DNA of 64,000 bases from Owenia fusiformis (taxonomy: Eukaryota > Annelida > Polychaeta > Sabellida > Oweniidae): the NCBI GenBank assembly GCA_903813345.2, contig CAIIXF020000001.1, positions 31,111,915 to 31,175,914 on the forward strand, in the 5' to 3' direction. The notes under the pieces were generated by a model that worked only from the letters and a program-made list of their open reading frames with translations, did no database searches and had not been told where the DNA came from. A program made the translations under genes and the position numbers. This document shows positions 37,998 to 51,029 of the stretch, in pieces (the first letter of the stretch is position 1; each line of letters opens with the position of its first letter).

Positions 37998-38604
37998 AGG
38001 TTCTGTTTAGAAAATATATATTTTTTAAATAAAGGAAAATAAAAGTATTAAAAAGTAAAATGATAGTTTTGTTTTATCCTGCATGATGATAGATTTGTTT
38101 TGATACTGCAAAAAAGGATTCTACTAAAAGCGTCTGCATTTTGATATACATCTATACAAATAAATAGTTTAACTAAAGATATTTACAGTTTACTCATATT
38201 ACATTACTGTTGCAGTGCTTATTAGGAGAACAACTTTAGTCATTTTGTAATTTAATTTTTAATTAATTTTGTTTTACCACAAACTATTGATCTGTAAATC
38301 TTTGCTACTAAGTTTTCATGGTTGAATTTATACACATGATCTATTAAAATGGGGAGAGTAACATGGGATTTGAGTTCTCGGGTTAATTTTTTTAAAGTTT
38401 GTAAACCTTTTTGTATTCAAGGGAAAATAATATGGGCATTTTTAGATTTTATTGATGGTATTCTAGAATATTATCTGAGATACAAAGTCAAACATAAAGT
38501 TGTTCTCCTTTATGTTTTTTGATTCATTTAACATTCTTATATTTCTCCTGCTTAATGGCAAAAATATCCTGATATAAAAGATGCATTATAATTATAAATA
38601 TAGA
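37998..38604. other. 3' flank of the Ig receptor gene
   Basis: AT-rich. A minus-strand AATAAA lies at 38453-38448, about 150 nt after the receptor stop codon and a good poly(A) candidate. Nothing else is recognised. Confidence 0.5.
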
Positions 38605-41600
38605 TTATTTCTTGCCAGCTGGTTTGCCTTCAATGTCAATGTCTTTAATTTCAAATTCCTTCAACACGTCATCAATATCACTGACACTATATTTACGTGA
38701 ATCTTCCCCATTTGCAGATTCCTTATTACCTGTCTCCTTAATGTCAGTTTCATATTCCTTTAACATTTTATCTAATACGGTTTCTTCTTTGGGGTCACCT
38801 TCAGCCCCAGGAACTATCATTTCTGCAATTCGCCGATTTTCCTCCATTTTTCTCAGGAGTTCCATATTGGCATCTTCCAATGCTTGCACAGCAGCTTCCC
38901 GAGCTAACTGCTCCTTTTGCTCCTGTTCTATCAATTCTTGCTCAGCTGCATGTGCAATAGCTGCACGTACCAATGCTTCCTTGGCTTCTTGCTCCATTTT
39001 CTCCCTAAGTTCCTCCTCAGCTGCACGTTCAGCTTGCTCCTTCAGTTCCTGCTCAGCTGCGTGTGCAATAGCTGCACGTACCAATGCTTCCTTGGCTTCT
39101 TGCTCCATTTTCTCCCTAAGTTCCTCTTCAGCTGCACGTTCAGCTTGCTCCTTCAGTTCCTGCTCAGCTGCGTGTGCAATAGCTGCACGTACCAATGCTT
39201 CCTTGGCTTCTTGCTCCATTTTCTCCCTAAGTTCCTCCTCAGCTGCACGTTCAGCTTGCTCCTTCAGTTCCTGCTCAGCTGCGTGTGCAATAGCTGCACG
39301 TACCAATGCTTCCTTGGCTTCTTGCTCCATTTTCTCCCTAAGTTCCTCTTCAGCTGCACGTTCAGCTTGCTCCTTCAGTTCCTGCTCAGCTGCGTGTGCA
39401 ATAGCTGCACGTACCAATGCTTCCTTGGCTTCTTGCTCCATTTTCTCCTTCAGTTCCTCTTCAGCTGCACGTTCAGCTTGCTCCTTCAGGTCCTGCTCAG
39501 CTGCATGTGCAATAGCTGCATGTAATAGTTCTTCCTTAACCTCTTGTTCCACTTTCTCCTTAAGCTCCTGTTTAGCAGCTACTTGTTGTTTCTGTTCCTG
39601 GTCCACAGCAAGAGCCAATGAAGCACGCGCTAAATGCTCCTGTAGCTCCTGCTCAGTTTGTTGAATCGACTCAAGATCCAACACATTAAGGGCAACCTCA
39701 GCTTTATCACTGTCAGACTTCTTAGAAACGGATCCATATCCAGGATCTTCTGGTTCATCTTTAGAGGATGCTCCCTTAAATGCATGAAGCTGGTATATAG
39801 CTAATGCCTCATCAATGTTCACTTCTGCTCCAAGCTTTGCAGGTTCAGCATCAGGTTGGAGATCAAGATTTAGGCTTTGTTGGGACTGCTGCATCTCCAT
39901 TGCCTCATTGTCATATCCTCCGACATTCTTTTCAACATCTGCAATTACATTGAGACAAGTGAGGACTGAATGCTAAAATGCTGACATAATTAAAGCTCTG
40001 TGACAATGCAATGTGTATTGCTTTATACTTTCTTTAGAAATTGTTGGGCCACTGTACCTAGAGAATATGGTCACAACACAATAAATCCAGGTTGCTTCTA
40101 CATATTGAAAATGTATTATTGTAAAATAAGAGCTGATTTAGTAAATCATATTGCTCCAATGAATGTGCATTACAGAATATCTATCTGCATTTAATACATA
40201 TATAAACTTATTGTTTTCTATATCAACTAAAATTAATTACCTTGATGTGGATTTGCAATGGTAAGATCTCCAGATGTGTATTTCTGAAAAACATGATTTA
40301 ATTCATAAACCAAATGTTGAATATAATGCTTCTACATATGTTATGTACTAGAAACAAAAAACACAAATCTAATATCTAATAAATTAACATCATAGAAAAT
40401 AGTGTTAAACTTACAAGCAAACTTTTTATATCTAGGATAAATAATATATATTAAATACTTTAATATCTTTCTATATCTTTTTATATCTTTTTATATCTAG
40501 GATAAATAATATATATTAAATACTTTAAGATATCTTCCATGACATTCACACCTTATAAGGCCTATAAGGCATTGCAGCTCAAATTAGATATTTTATCTAA
40601 CTCAATGTATATGGAAGTGACATATAAGCTACCTACCTTACGTTTGCAACAGACCACACACATGATGATGATTATGATGACAATGATGAGAAGAAGGCCC
40701 AGGATGATGCACAGAGCGATGAATGCCTCAGTCTCAGTGAATGATTGCGCTTTCACAGGCTGGGATGTAGGCATGAATGTTCCTGAAAGATACAATAACA
40801 ATTTACAATTAAGACAACAAAATAAAATAAATTCAAAGATAAAAAGCATCGTTGAAATTCACAAGAAAAATCAATTCAAAATAATTTTCAGGTACATGAT
40901 CACCTTCAAACATCTTCATCCTGAACAAAATGGAGAAACTAAAATAACAACAATGTTCAAATATAGCTAAAGCTCACCATTAGTGTTAAGTGTATATGCT
41001 GTTATATCACCAGTGCAGTTCACATATGCCCTAAACCCAGAATTATGGGCACAGATCCTAAATGTGTAATTAGTCTCAGGAGTCAATCCAGTCATGTTAA
41101 ACTGAGGAACATTGTCACTCTGAATGGTCTTGTACTTGCCCTCTGCTTTAAACTGGAGCTCATATGTTGGGGTGGAGCCGCCATCAAATGTTTCCATACA
41201 TTCTAGTATTAACTCATAGCCACTAGCATAGCTGGTGTGGCAATAAGCAGGAGGATCTGCTGGACCTAAAACAAACATTACACAATAATAGAATAATACA
41301 TCCACAGTGTTGACCTGTGTATCCATGATATTGACACCATGAAATGTTTTTATTCTGATAATTCTATAGCAAATAATGCATGAAAGTTTTTGAAACCATT
41401 AATAGTGACGTCTGGTATTTTCAATTTAAACAAGACATTAACATCAACCACCTGCCATTTGTTCCAGAAGCCAAATGCCAATCACTAAAATCCGAATGCT
41501 GAACACCATCCACACAAAAATTGAGACTATAACAATATTTCATCACGTGTGGTGGTGACATAAAAATTGCCTATTTAAAGAATAGAATTAAATTGAAATA

Positions 41601-44600
41601 TTAGAAACTTCAGGTTTCACAGTTATTAAATTATTTACCTGGTGGCAGTATCTCAATAAAACATGGCTCATCCATGTTGTCAATGGGATTAGTTGCATTA
41701 CATTGGAATGTACCATAATTTGCTTCAGTTCTGAAACCACAATAAAAAATATTGAATGTATAAATGCATGCATATTTCTAGATCAAGTAACCTGAACATA
41801 TTGAAACATGTATGATACTGAAACAAAAAATAACTGAAATATAACGTAATAATGATCAAAGATGTGTATAAAAATACCCAGTTGATATAATGGAACATAA
41901 CAGGAATCATTACTGAACTCACCTTGGTGTGTATGTAAGTTTAGCATAAGTATGCTGGTCATCAAGAATGTCAACAGTGGCATTGACATCCAGGTATGTA
42001 CCATCATACAGCCATGTGATGATAACCATAGCTGGGTTACTCTCCACATGGCAGAAGATATCCACAGCTTTGTTTAGCTCAGTAGCATACTTTCTCTTTT
42101 GTCTCAGACAATAAGGACGATCTGAAATTGTATTGTTTCTTTAGTTGTTTAGTGGTTCCAAAATAAAGTAGTCCCCGGATTAACATATAATATCACAATG
42201 TCTCCTAAAAGAGAAACCTCTCTCACATTATATTCTATTTTATTCTGAATGAGACAGATGCATTTTCACATTTTCAAAAACAATAAATTCCATAATAAAG
42301 TATCAATCGTAGTCATGAAATGTAATATTTCAATGAATAAACTATATTTTCAAACTTGACATAGGGTCTTGAAATAAACTTACGATAAATGTCTAGAGTG
42401 GAGGAGAAGGCAGTAGCAGATCCTAGCTTATTAAATCCTCTACATTCATAAGTTCCTTTGTCACGCCTGAAATCAAGTAATATTCATATATTTTTGTTCT
42501 GTACGCTTTGTCCACCAAGAATCTGAACTGTACCATTCTTGAAGGCTTACCACTTCATTGAACTATATTTTGCATGATTCACCTAAACTACATATTTTAG
42601 CGTGGGATAAAACCATTTACTTACCCATGTGTACTGAGAATGGTGAGATCGGCAACTATGGGGTCTTTGCCCTGCAAGCTATTGTAGTATCTTGGACTTG
42701 AGGTATTTATCTGCTTGCCATCAAGGTACCACTCAACATGTGCAGGGGGCTGCCCATTCACCACACATGGTACTGTCACCTGGTTCAACTCCATCATGGA
42801 GACTGTAGCATTGTTTGCAATGATATTTGGTGGATCTGAAATAATGGATTACCATACTATGAAGTCCATACCTTGAAACAAGAAAGTGAGAATTTGCGAC
42901 CTTTAAATCTGGTTTAAGAAAATGATGATTTTTCTATGGCCATTTATTCAAATCTAGCATTTTCATCATGGGCTTTCTGGAGAGAAGGGCAATGGTTTCA
43001 TTGATGAACATTTAGTTTATTATCTTAGTAATGTTTATTTCCTTTATTTTCAGTATAATGCAGTCCATTGAAATATATACCAGATAATGATAAAGGTACG
43101 ATGCTAGTTAAAGAGATTGTGGCATTCTAGATCAATTAACACACTAATTTTTAACTTAACACTATACAGTAACTGGATCTAGCCTACACTACTTACAGTT
43201 GACAAGAATTGTTCTTGAAGCAGTTTTTTCTGCTTCACTATTCATCTGCATGACAGGGTGGTTGACCCTACATTCGTACACTGTGTTGTTGTCATACAAA
43301 TCTACCACAAATGACAGAGTATTGTACGCATCAAATGTCCCATGTTCTGTGGCATTTGCTAAAGTAGTTTCTCCACCTGTAATGATGGAAAGTAAAGAAA
43401 ACTTAACATAATGTTTTGTTTAACAATTTTATTATTAAATATTGTTTGTCATGACTTGAAAAGATGTTTTAAAAAGAGGCATTAATCAAAAAAAAGTTGA
43501 CTTTCGAAAAGGATGTATCCTATGTTTGATGTAACTTATTGCTCATTAATAGATTCACTTAATGACTATTAAACTTTTATTTCAAATAAGTTCTCACTTT
43601 TTGAAAAAAAGAACTTCAAAACAACTCTGGAATTAAAAAAAGTTTCACATTTTGATAATATTGAGTAAGACTAAAAGAAGTCATAGTGGTTTAAACTTTT
43701 CCAGGGGCCTTTAAACAATAAATGGAGAAGTTTTATACAATAATAACAAAATTTAAATTTTACGAATAGCTGCTAAATTGATTTAAACATCAGAGGGATT
43801 TATAAATGCAGTAAATATAACCTTTAGCTTATATTTATGGATTCAAAACATCATTGTACTGTACTATCATGCAACTAAATTATGATTAAAGTTAATGTAC
43901 AATTTTAATATTGCTTGAAAATTTATGTTCCACATTACAGTGATTCTGGTTTCATAAGATCTGTACTTGTTCTCACTTAGTTTTACATTGTCCTTGTACC
44001 AATCAATAGTTGCAGCTGGGTTAGCATCAAAGGCAAAGCATGTTATTTCAACCATTGTGTTCACAGAAGTGCCCTCTTCATTGCCTATTATGGTCGGGTT
44101 GAGAGGTCTCACTGGAAAAATGTCATAAATTAAAGTCATAATCTAATAGAAAAGATATTCCATATTATACAAATATTTCATTCTATTCAGGTTTTGTGAA
44201 TGTAGATCCCAATTTCAACATATTTCATCAATTTCAATTAGAATAAAATGAACACAATTCATCAGAAAAATAAAACCAATATCCCTCATACATCAGTCTA
44301 CAAAGCCAAACTAATAAATAACATTTAATTAGTCTAGCCTAAATGAATGTCATTCCTTTCACCTACCATATAAGGTTGTATTAAATGTTTTCTCTTCAGA
44401 GTAAAACAGTTCACTTCTTTCTGCTTTACATTTAAATGTGGCACCAATTGCTTCCCTTGTCATTTTATACTTTAGTTTGCTTGTACGTGTCCCCAGGCCA
44501 TTAGCTTGTATAACATCCGTGTCAACACCTGTCAAAGGTTGGACCTCTCCTCTACGATCTAAAATACATTAAAATATACATGTATCATATTCTCATTAAT

Positions 44601-46363
44601 TCAGATGTAGCATAAGAACAGTTAGACTGCTAATGTTAAGTTGGAAGGGGCATAAACATTAAAATTGGCATTTCTTGAAGACATGTATTTTATTCTTCCC
44701 ATTTGAATCATAGTTATACAATATTAACCACCATTTTGTTTTTCTTGCCGAAATGAACAAATAACACTTTCACATAAAATATTGTGTGCAACTGTTTTTC
44801 AAGATTTTGGAGGGAAATATTTGTAATGGGTTTAATGACTAATATATATGTATGTTGATAAGATAGAGGTAATTAATGTTGTCATTGTCACAGCTCATTC
44901 ATCCAAAATAATGTAAAACTTCTCATTATCAATGTTTTACAGTAGTGTGGTGTTTGTATACATTTAGGTACTTACTTGTCAAAGTCCAGGATATGTCAGC
45001 GAGTGGTTTCCCATTGGGAGAAATACATTCCATCTCTATATCAGAGTTCTCATATACAATTCTCATAGGTGGGTTGTTTACAAGTGGTTCTGGGGGCACT
45101 GAAATATATGAAAAATGTGAAAATGTTAATTTCATGACAAAATGTCACCACGTTGTAAGTTATTGCAAATTGTTGCTGAACGCAAATTGTTAAATACATT
45201 AAACAATGAACATCATCCAGAAAAAATTGGAGATTATAACAATATGTCACCACTTGATGGCGGTGACATAGTAAACTCAAATCTCAAAATTAAAATAATA
45301 TTTAGTAACTATATGGAATGTTTATAGGCAATGGGATTGATTTATTCTTTGTTACTGTCCCTTTATTGAAACATCACTTCAGATAAACATGACTGTATTT
45401 ATATTATGCAATAAAAAGTTCTCATTCCAGTTACCATTATCAGTGAGCAAACATTGTTTGTTTGATTTATTGAGTATCAATGGAAAGGTCAAGTTATTTT
45501 ATATTTGGTGTTAATGACGAATTGTCCCAACCTGTTTACCCTTTGCAGCATTTCCATAACAAATGACCACACTATTAGGACTCATAATTAGTGATTTTAT
45601 TGATTATGCAATTGATTTACCTTGAAGAGATTTCTCAAAAACTGTACATCTGATAAAGATATAGAAGCATTTAAAACCGAGTCTATGTTTAACCAACCAT
45701 TGTGGATTTATCTATTGATTTTAGAATTTTTTGTCCAAACTTGAGGTGAATAGTAGTTCAAGCAATCCAGTTGGTAAAAATAAGATTCAAACAAAGAATT
45801 AAGAAAACAAGCCATCTGCCATTTTAAACAATCTGGCCATACCATTTTTCACATCATTTAAGAACATAATTATGACTATGTGCATATAAAAGCATATAAA
45901 ATAGAGTTTGATTGTGATAGTGAATTTGATTGCAAGTTAATAGTGATTTTTGAATTTTATCAGTTTTGTTGTAAGAAATTCAATAAAGATATCACTACAT
46001 ACCCAGTATTATGACTTCAGTGCCATCTGTGTCTGAGTCTGCTAAAAGATGGCAGTCATATATTCCATTGTCTTCAAGACTCAATCCAGATATCCCAAGG
46101 GTTTGATAACCATTAGTTTCAGTCAGTGTAAATTTAGATTTGTCAATGCCTGATTGTAAAACGCCATCTATAGCTATAGTTGGTCCAGGAGATTTGCCCC
46201 AGATTAGTCTCCCGTCACTTACAGGTTTGTTACAGGGGATTGTAACGGAAGAGCCAACTGTTGCTGGGAATTTTCTGTTCACTGTTCTTCCATTAATCGT
46301 TGTTACTCCTAGAGTTAATATCAATGCGAATATCCAATTCATCTTTATTTCCATTTGTTTCAT
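38605..46363 (-). CDS. Ig-superfamily single-pass receptor, 5 Ig + FN3, repeat-rich cytoplasmic tail
   Basis: Thirteen exons, in order: 46363-46003, 45098-44976, 44558-44367, 44111-43977, 43376-43197, 42835-42625, 42466-42384, 42121-41923, 41730-41639, 41265-40978, 40782-40637, 40283-40241, 39938-38605. All are GT-AG and in phase, giving 1128 residues. A signal peptide (NWIFALILTLGVTT) is followed by Ig1 in exon 1. Ig2-Ig5 are each split over two exons, with the Cys pair and Trp visible (for example ITCFAFDANPAATIDWYKDN). FN3 is exon 10. The TM helix is about residues 642-667 (IALCIILGLLLIIVIIIIIM), ending CCKRK. The tail has YDNEA, GYGSV and six 37-residue repeats (about 800-1020). Architecture resembles cell-adhesion receptors of the nephrin/Kirrel or ALCAM/MCAM kind, but I cannot name an orthologue. 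An in-frame TAG precedes the first ATG, and an acceptor near 46400 suggests a 5' non-coding exon. Confidence 0.85.
38932..39600 (-). repeat. Six tandem 111-bp coding repeats
   Basis: An identical marker word (GTGTGCAATA) recurs at 39061, 39172, 39283 and 39394, exactly 111 bp apart, with slightly diverged copies at 38950 and 39505. Each unit encodes 37 residues containing EKMEQEAKEALVRAAIAHAA then EQELKEQAERAA. The four central copies differ by only one or two synonymous bases, while the first and last are diverged. The array lies wholly inside the last exon of the Ig receptor and keeps frame. Confidence 0.95.
40428..40528. repeat. Local direct duplication, receptor intron
   Basis: A 35-base segment starting TATCTAGGATAAATAATATA is present twice, 66 bp apart, separated by TATCTTTT runs. 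Confidence 0.6.
41430..41566 (+). repeat. Hairpin-tailed dispersed repeat, copy 2
   Basis: It begins AACAAGACATTAACATC, carries CACCATCCACACAAAAATTG, then GAGACTATAACAATATTTCA and ends in GTGGTGGTGACATAAAA. It lies in an Ig receptor intron. Confidence 0.65.
45127..45270 (+). repeat. Hairpin-tailed dispersed repeat, copy 3
   Basis: It begins with CATGACAAAATGTCACCACG, has AACATCATCCAGAAAAAATT, then GGAGATTATAACAATATGTC and a final ACCACTTGATGGCGGTGACA hairpin. It lies in the first intron of the Ig receptor. Confidence 0.7.
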
Positions 46364-49300
46364 TCTGTTTTTTGTAATGTCTACAACAAACTACCTGCAA
46401 TGATAAACATAAAATAACTTATGAGTAATGACTGAAACATTACAAATGAGAATCTTAATGTCTTTAAAATCATTTTGATGAACACAAATCAACAGGTTAT
46501 CTTAGTTCTCTCTTATTTCTTGGTCATTCTCGTCATAATGACTTTTATAAGTGAGTGACATTTTTCAGAGACAGCCCAATGTTTATTTTTGTTGAGTACA
46601 ATATTGATACTCATGAAGTTATATCAGATGGAATGTTGACTATATAATCCACTGGGGATCTCTGTACATTCAGATTCTGGGAAAGGTATGCTACAAATGC
46701 ATGACAAGTTTCAGGTAAATAGGCGTATATGACTAATAAAGTAATTAAGCAGAGAATTATCATTATGTCATTAGTATGGATCCAGTAATGAGATAAACTG
46801 ATAAGGAAGGGAGTGAAAGTTAAGCCCCTCTTCCATTCCTGATAATGCTTTGATTGCACCCAATTATTACATTATGTCAAATTATGAGCTGTAAGAACGT
46901 GTCCAATCAAATTGAGTAATGCCCTGTAAATTAACATATTATAATTAACATTAAATATCCATAAAACATTCATGAAGATATTTCATCAAATTATTGAATT
47001 TTAAACTGCTAGATTGTCTTTTATATCTATTTTTCCAATCTATTTTTGATTAAATCTATTCAAGGAATTGAAGGACAAACTGGCTTACTGCAATGATATT
47101 ATTGCATTTAAGTAATTTGAGTATAAAATGTTATTTTCAACCTAAATAACTTTTTTTTACTTTATGATGTTTTCTTACACTCCAAAAATATTTAAACCAT
47201 GACAATGTTTTCTAGATTATAATTTTAGTCAAATATATTTTCAATTCAATTTTCCCTCGTTTACTTATTTTTTATTCGATTAACATTTATTTCATAATTC
47301 TCTTTTAAATATATCATGCAATTATTTTATAGTGGTAATGTAATTTTAGAGTTTGCAAGAATCAACTTTAAAAAAGAAACTTATTAGTCTTATATAAATA
47401 AATACACAAATTATATACCAAACATTTTCTTTTAAATATATTCATGTTAAATGAGTAGAATCCAATGAAGATATATAAGTTTTACCTTTTACTCTTGAAA
47501 TATTCCAATATCTGTTGTATGAAGTTAAATCTCTTCCTGTTTTTTTCAACTGACGATTTCCATAGTTCTATCTCAATATATATGCATCAGGGACCTTTTG
47601 TTTCACCGGGCATACGTCATACATGGACACAATGACTAACACCAATTGCTCAAACAAATAAGTAACTTTACCGGAAATACAGAGTTGATATTTGTTGAGA
47701 GAACAGATAACATATTTACATATGATTACATAAAATTTTGTGGCCAGGTAATCTTCAGTGAAGGAGACAAATATAATACTTAGGTAGATCATCCAGGATG
47801 TTGAGATATGTACAACTGCAGAGTATTTATGTACATAAGGTTTTGCATGCAATAAAATATAAGATTTAAAATTTTCAAAGTTTCATACTTACCAAAGTTT
47901 CTGTCAATTCTGTGTATTACATTTCAGAAAATTAAATAGGGCATAATTAATATTTTTAGACTGAACATTGCTTTAAATAAAAAAATATTTTGAGGTTTAT
48001 CAAAATAAGACTAATAATTTTTACAAAGAACCCTTAATAGACCTGGATCAAACCTTGTGTAACCACCTCCATCAAAAACTGTTGGTAACCACTCTCACTT
48101 ACAAACCTACACAGTCAATAAATATAAATGGTCGGGGAAGGAACTAGTTCCTTGATGTAGACGATATCATCGCGATCGGGTAATCTTGTCTTATCAGCCC
48201 CTATAGAATAATAGCAAACTTAATGTTATGTCCCACTATCAACATATTCTCCCTTGTAATACTCATTTCATATTTTTCTCTAAAATGTGAATGAACTTCT
48301 TCATTTTCTACAAATATCTGTACATTTCAGTGTACCCAACAAACATGCCCATATACTCCATTCCCTTCTGATTCCACACTTTTCCACTTAATTTTGCATT
48401 CTAAAACATGACCAGGGTGACATTGTCTCATGGAGGGACCCCAAAGCACTTGGAAACAGTCTATGGCTCAGATATTGAAATGTTACCTTGTCATTGTTCA
48501 AATATCAGGTTCTGAATCAGAGATAAAGCTATTTGCTCACTTTTACTAAGCGTCTGTTAATTGCCAGAAGGGAACACACCAAGGTAACATTTTAATTGAT
48601 ACTCTGGTATGGCAAATATTTCCTCCCACCAAAATATCATACACTGGAATGAATCTTTCTTTTGCCTTTTTTACTTCAACTATGTTTCAGTACTACAAAC
48701 ATTTAGTGTTGCCATTGAGTCTCGTGTTACTCAATCTCCTCTCAATTCTCCCTACTCCATCTTGTTTGTTCCCTCACCCCTTACCTGCCCCATCATCCTG
48801 TGTGATCATATTAGAAATATGACAGATTATGGGAGGGATGAAGTTTTAGCAAATTCAATGTGGGATAAACAGTGATCAGCCAATTTCAATCACTGACCCT
48901 TTGAGTTAATTTCAGAACTGAGAGAGCAAGGTAACTCTTTTAGTCTGACTTGAAAGAAGCATTTCATATCAGATCAAATTAAAACATGCAACCATGATTT
49001 ATGGTTCAATATCAAAACTAAAATCAGATGCTTCTGAGCCAAATGAAAACTATAACAAGGCATAAACATGCATAATGACACCAAACACCAACTGCCAACT
49101 GAAAAAAAGTTGTAGACTGTAACTGTATGTCACCATTTCTGGTGGTGACATAAAAAAGCCATTTTCTATTTGTTATGACAGGGATTCTTACACAAAATAA
49201 TGGTGTATACTGATCTATATGAAATAACTTAAAAAAAATTTCATATTACCACCCAATTCACTCTTTATTAGATTCAAAATATATACACAAATTTTCAAAA

Positions 49301-51029
49301 TGGCAAATACTATTTGTCTATGTGTGTATATTTCCCTTACATTATTATGCTATTGTTTTATTTTTGACACTATTTCTTTACTATTTTCACAAAAATATTC
49401 CAAAGCGTTAATAACTTGTAGATACATGTATATATTTACTTTGGCAATCTGTTCTAGCAAAATTTGAGCTTTTTTATTGCACAATCCAAGAGTAAAGTTG
49501 AACTTCCATTTCAAAATCAATCTTTAATACAGCATCTTAAACTGGGGGAAAAAAATATCATAGAGAAGTGAAATGTCAGCAGGTGTAAGTTAATGGAATG
49601 TTTTCATTGCCATTCCTCTGTGGAAGTGTTATCATAACAGTTTTGCAATGTATAGTTCTCATCAATACAAGTGCAGTATGTGACATAAATACTGGCCCAT
49701 TAGATAATTTTAAGTAAATTTACTGATTATTATTAACTGATTATTCCAGCATGGACTGTAATTCACCTTGTCAATATTTCAACTCATGAAATACATATAA
49801 TGCAGAAATCAGATTTCTGTTATCTTTTATAAACTTCCTGGATCAGAACAATGACATCAGACTGTCCAATCAGAATACACACTTTAAAATGAGTTTTGAC
49901 AATTTTCACATATTTATATGAAAATATTAATATCATTTAGTGCAACTAGCATGATACTAACACCCAGTTAATATTGAAGTAAAAAACAATTTGCCAAATA
50001 TTCTTTCCATGAATTTTCCACAAATATCTGATCCTATAAATTATATTTATCAATTCATACAAAATTTGAAACCACAAACCCTGTCTGTTAAGAGATACTG
50101 TAAAGCATATTCAATTCTTTGATTTATTTAAGGAATAAAATAATGAATTCAGCTCAAGTTGGACAGAATGTTGTGCGAAGCATAAATCAAAGGTGAGTGC
50201 ATTTGTACTGACATTCTGTCTAACGAGTGTAGAATTTCACCATATTGAATGGCCTATCATTATTTATTCTGATTCAAATATAAAAAATGAAAAGATTGTT
50301 TTGAGATTTGGGGATTGAAATCCATGAAATAACCAGACTTGCTGTTATATTTGCCATTCCTAGGTGTGACTTCAAAGTTCAACACAATAATAGATTGGAT
50401 GATTGAATAGATGTACGGTCATTCATGAATGGAGATATAGAGCATGGCTATGCTGCATTCTGATTGGTTGAGAAACTCAATGAGAGAAATGTCATGTTTG
50501 AATATGTTTTACAGTACTGCATGAATGCAAGCTGTATAGAAAGACCATGCATATTCTTTTCGATATTTCCAATTCAAAGTGAAAAGTTGAGGGCCATCTC
50601 TAAATGGTGTGTTAATATTATATAGAAGTGTTCACATATACTCTTCTACACATACATGATTTCATAAATACCAGCACGAAACTCGTGTTTGTTTTCCCAC
50701 ATTTTTACATGAATGTTTACCACATATACTAGAATAATCAATATATACTTTATATACATACTTTCTATTTACAACCCTTCATAATGCACCCCAAAATAAA
50801 TTGAATTAAATTGCTTCAAAATCTAAATAAAACAAACCCTTCGCCTACTTTCTGGAATTTTGAGACATTTTATGTAAATATATCTTGTAGTCTCAAATTA
50901 TAGAATTGGTTCCCTTGAGTGAGAAATAAATTGTAAATTTTCATCATTGTAACTTTTAAGAGCACAGAATGTCCAATAAGTATTTAAATTCAAGTTTGAT
51001 GTTTACAGATCTAAACCATTTCTTTGTCT
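46364..51029. other. Intergenic DNA between the receptor 5' end and TMEM59 3' end
   Basis: 4.7 kb with no supported exon apart from a possible 5' non-coding exon of the receptor. It contains one repeat copy (49048-49155) and a short palindrome GGAACTAGTTCC near 48140. The open frames in this stretch are short, lack splice context and show no domain. Confidence 0.45.
49048..49155 (+). repeat. Hairpin-tailed dispersed repeat, copy 4
   Basis: It begins TAACAAGGCATAAACATG, contains ACACCAACTGCCAACTG, then TGTAACTGTATGTCACC and ends ATTTCTGGTGGTGACATAAA. Confidence 0.7.

Noticed and set aside
38612-39664. Plus-strand frames of 350 and 202 codons (38612-39664 and 38917-39525)
   Set aside because: They are antisense shadows of the 111-bp coding repeats. 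A repeat unit whose length is divisible by three and which lacks stops in one frame stays open over all copies. The real frame is on the minus strand and continues through spliced exons.
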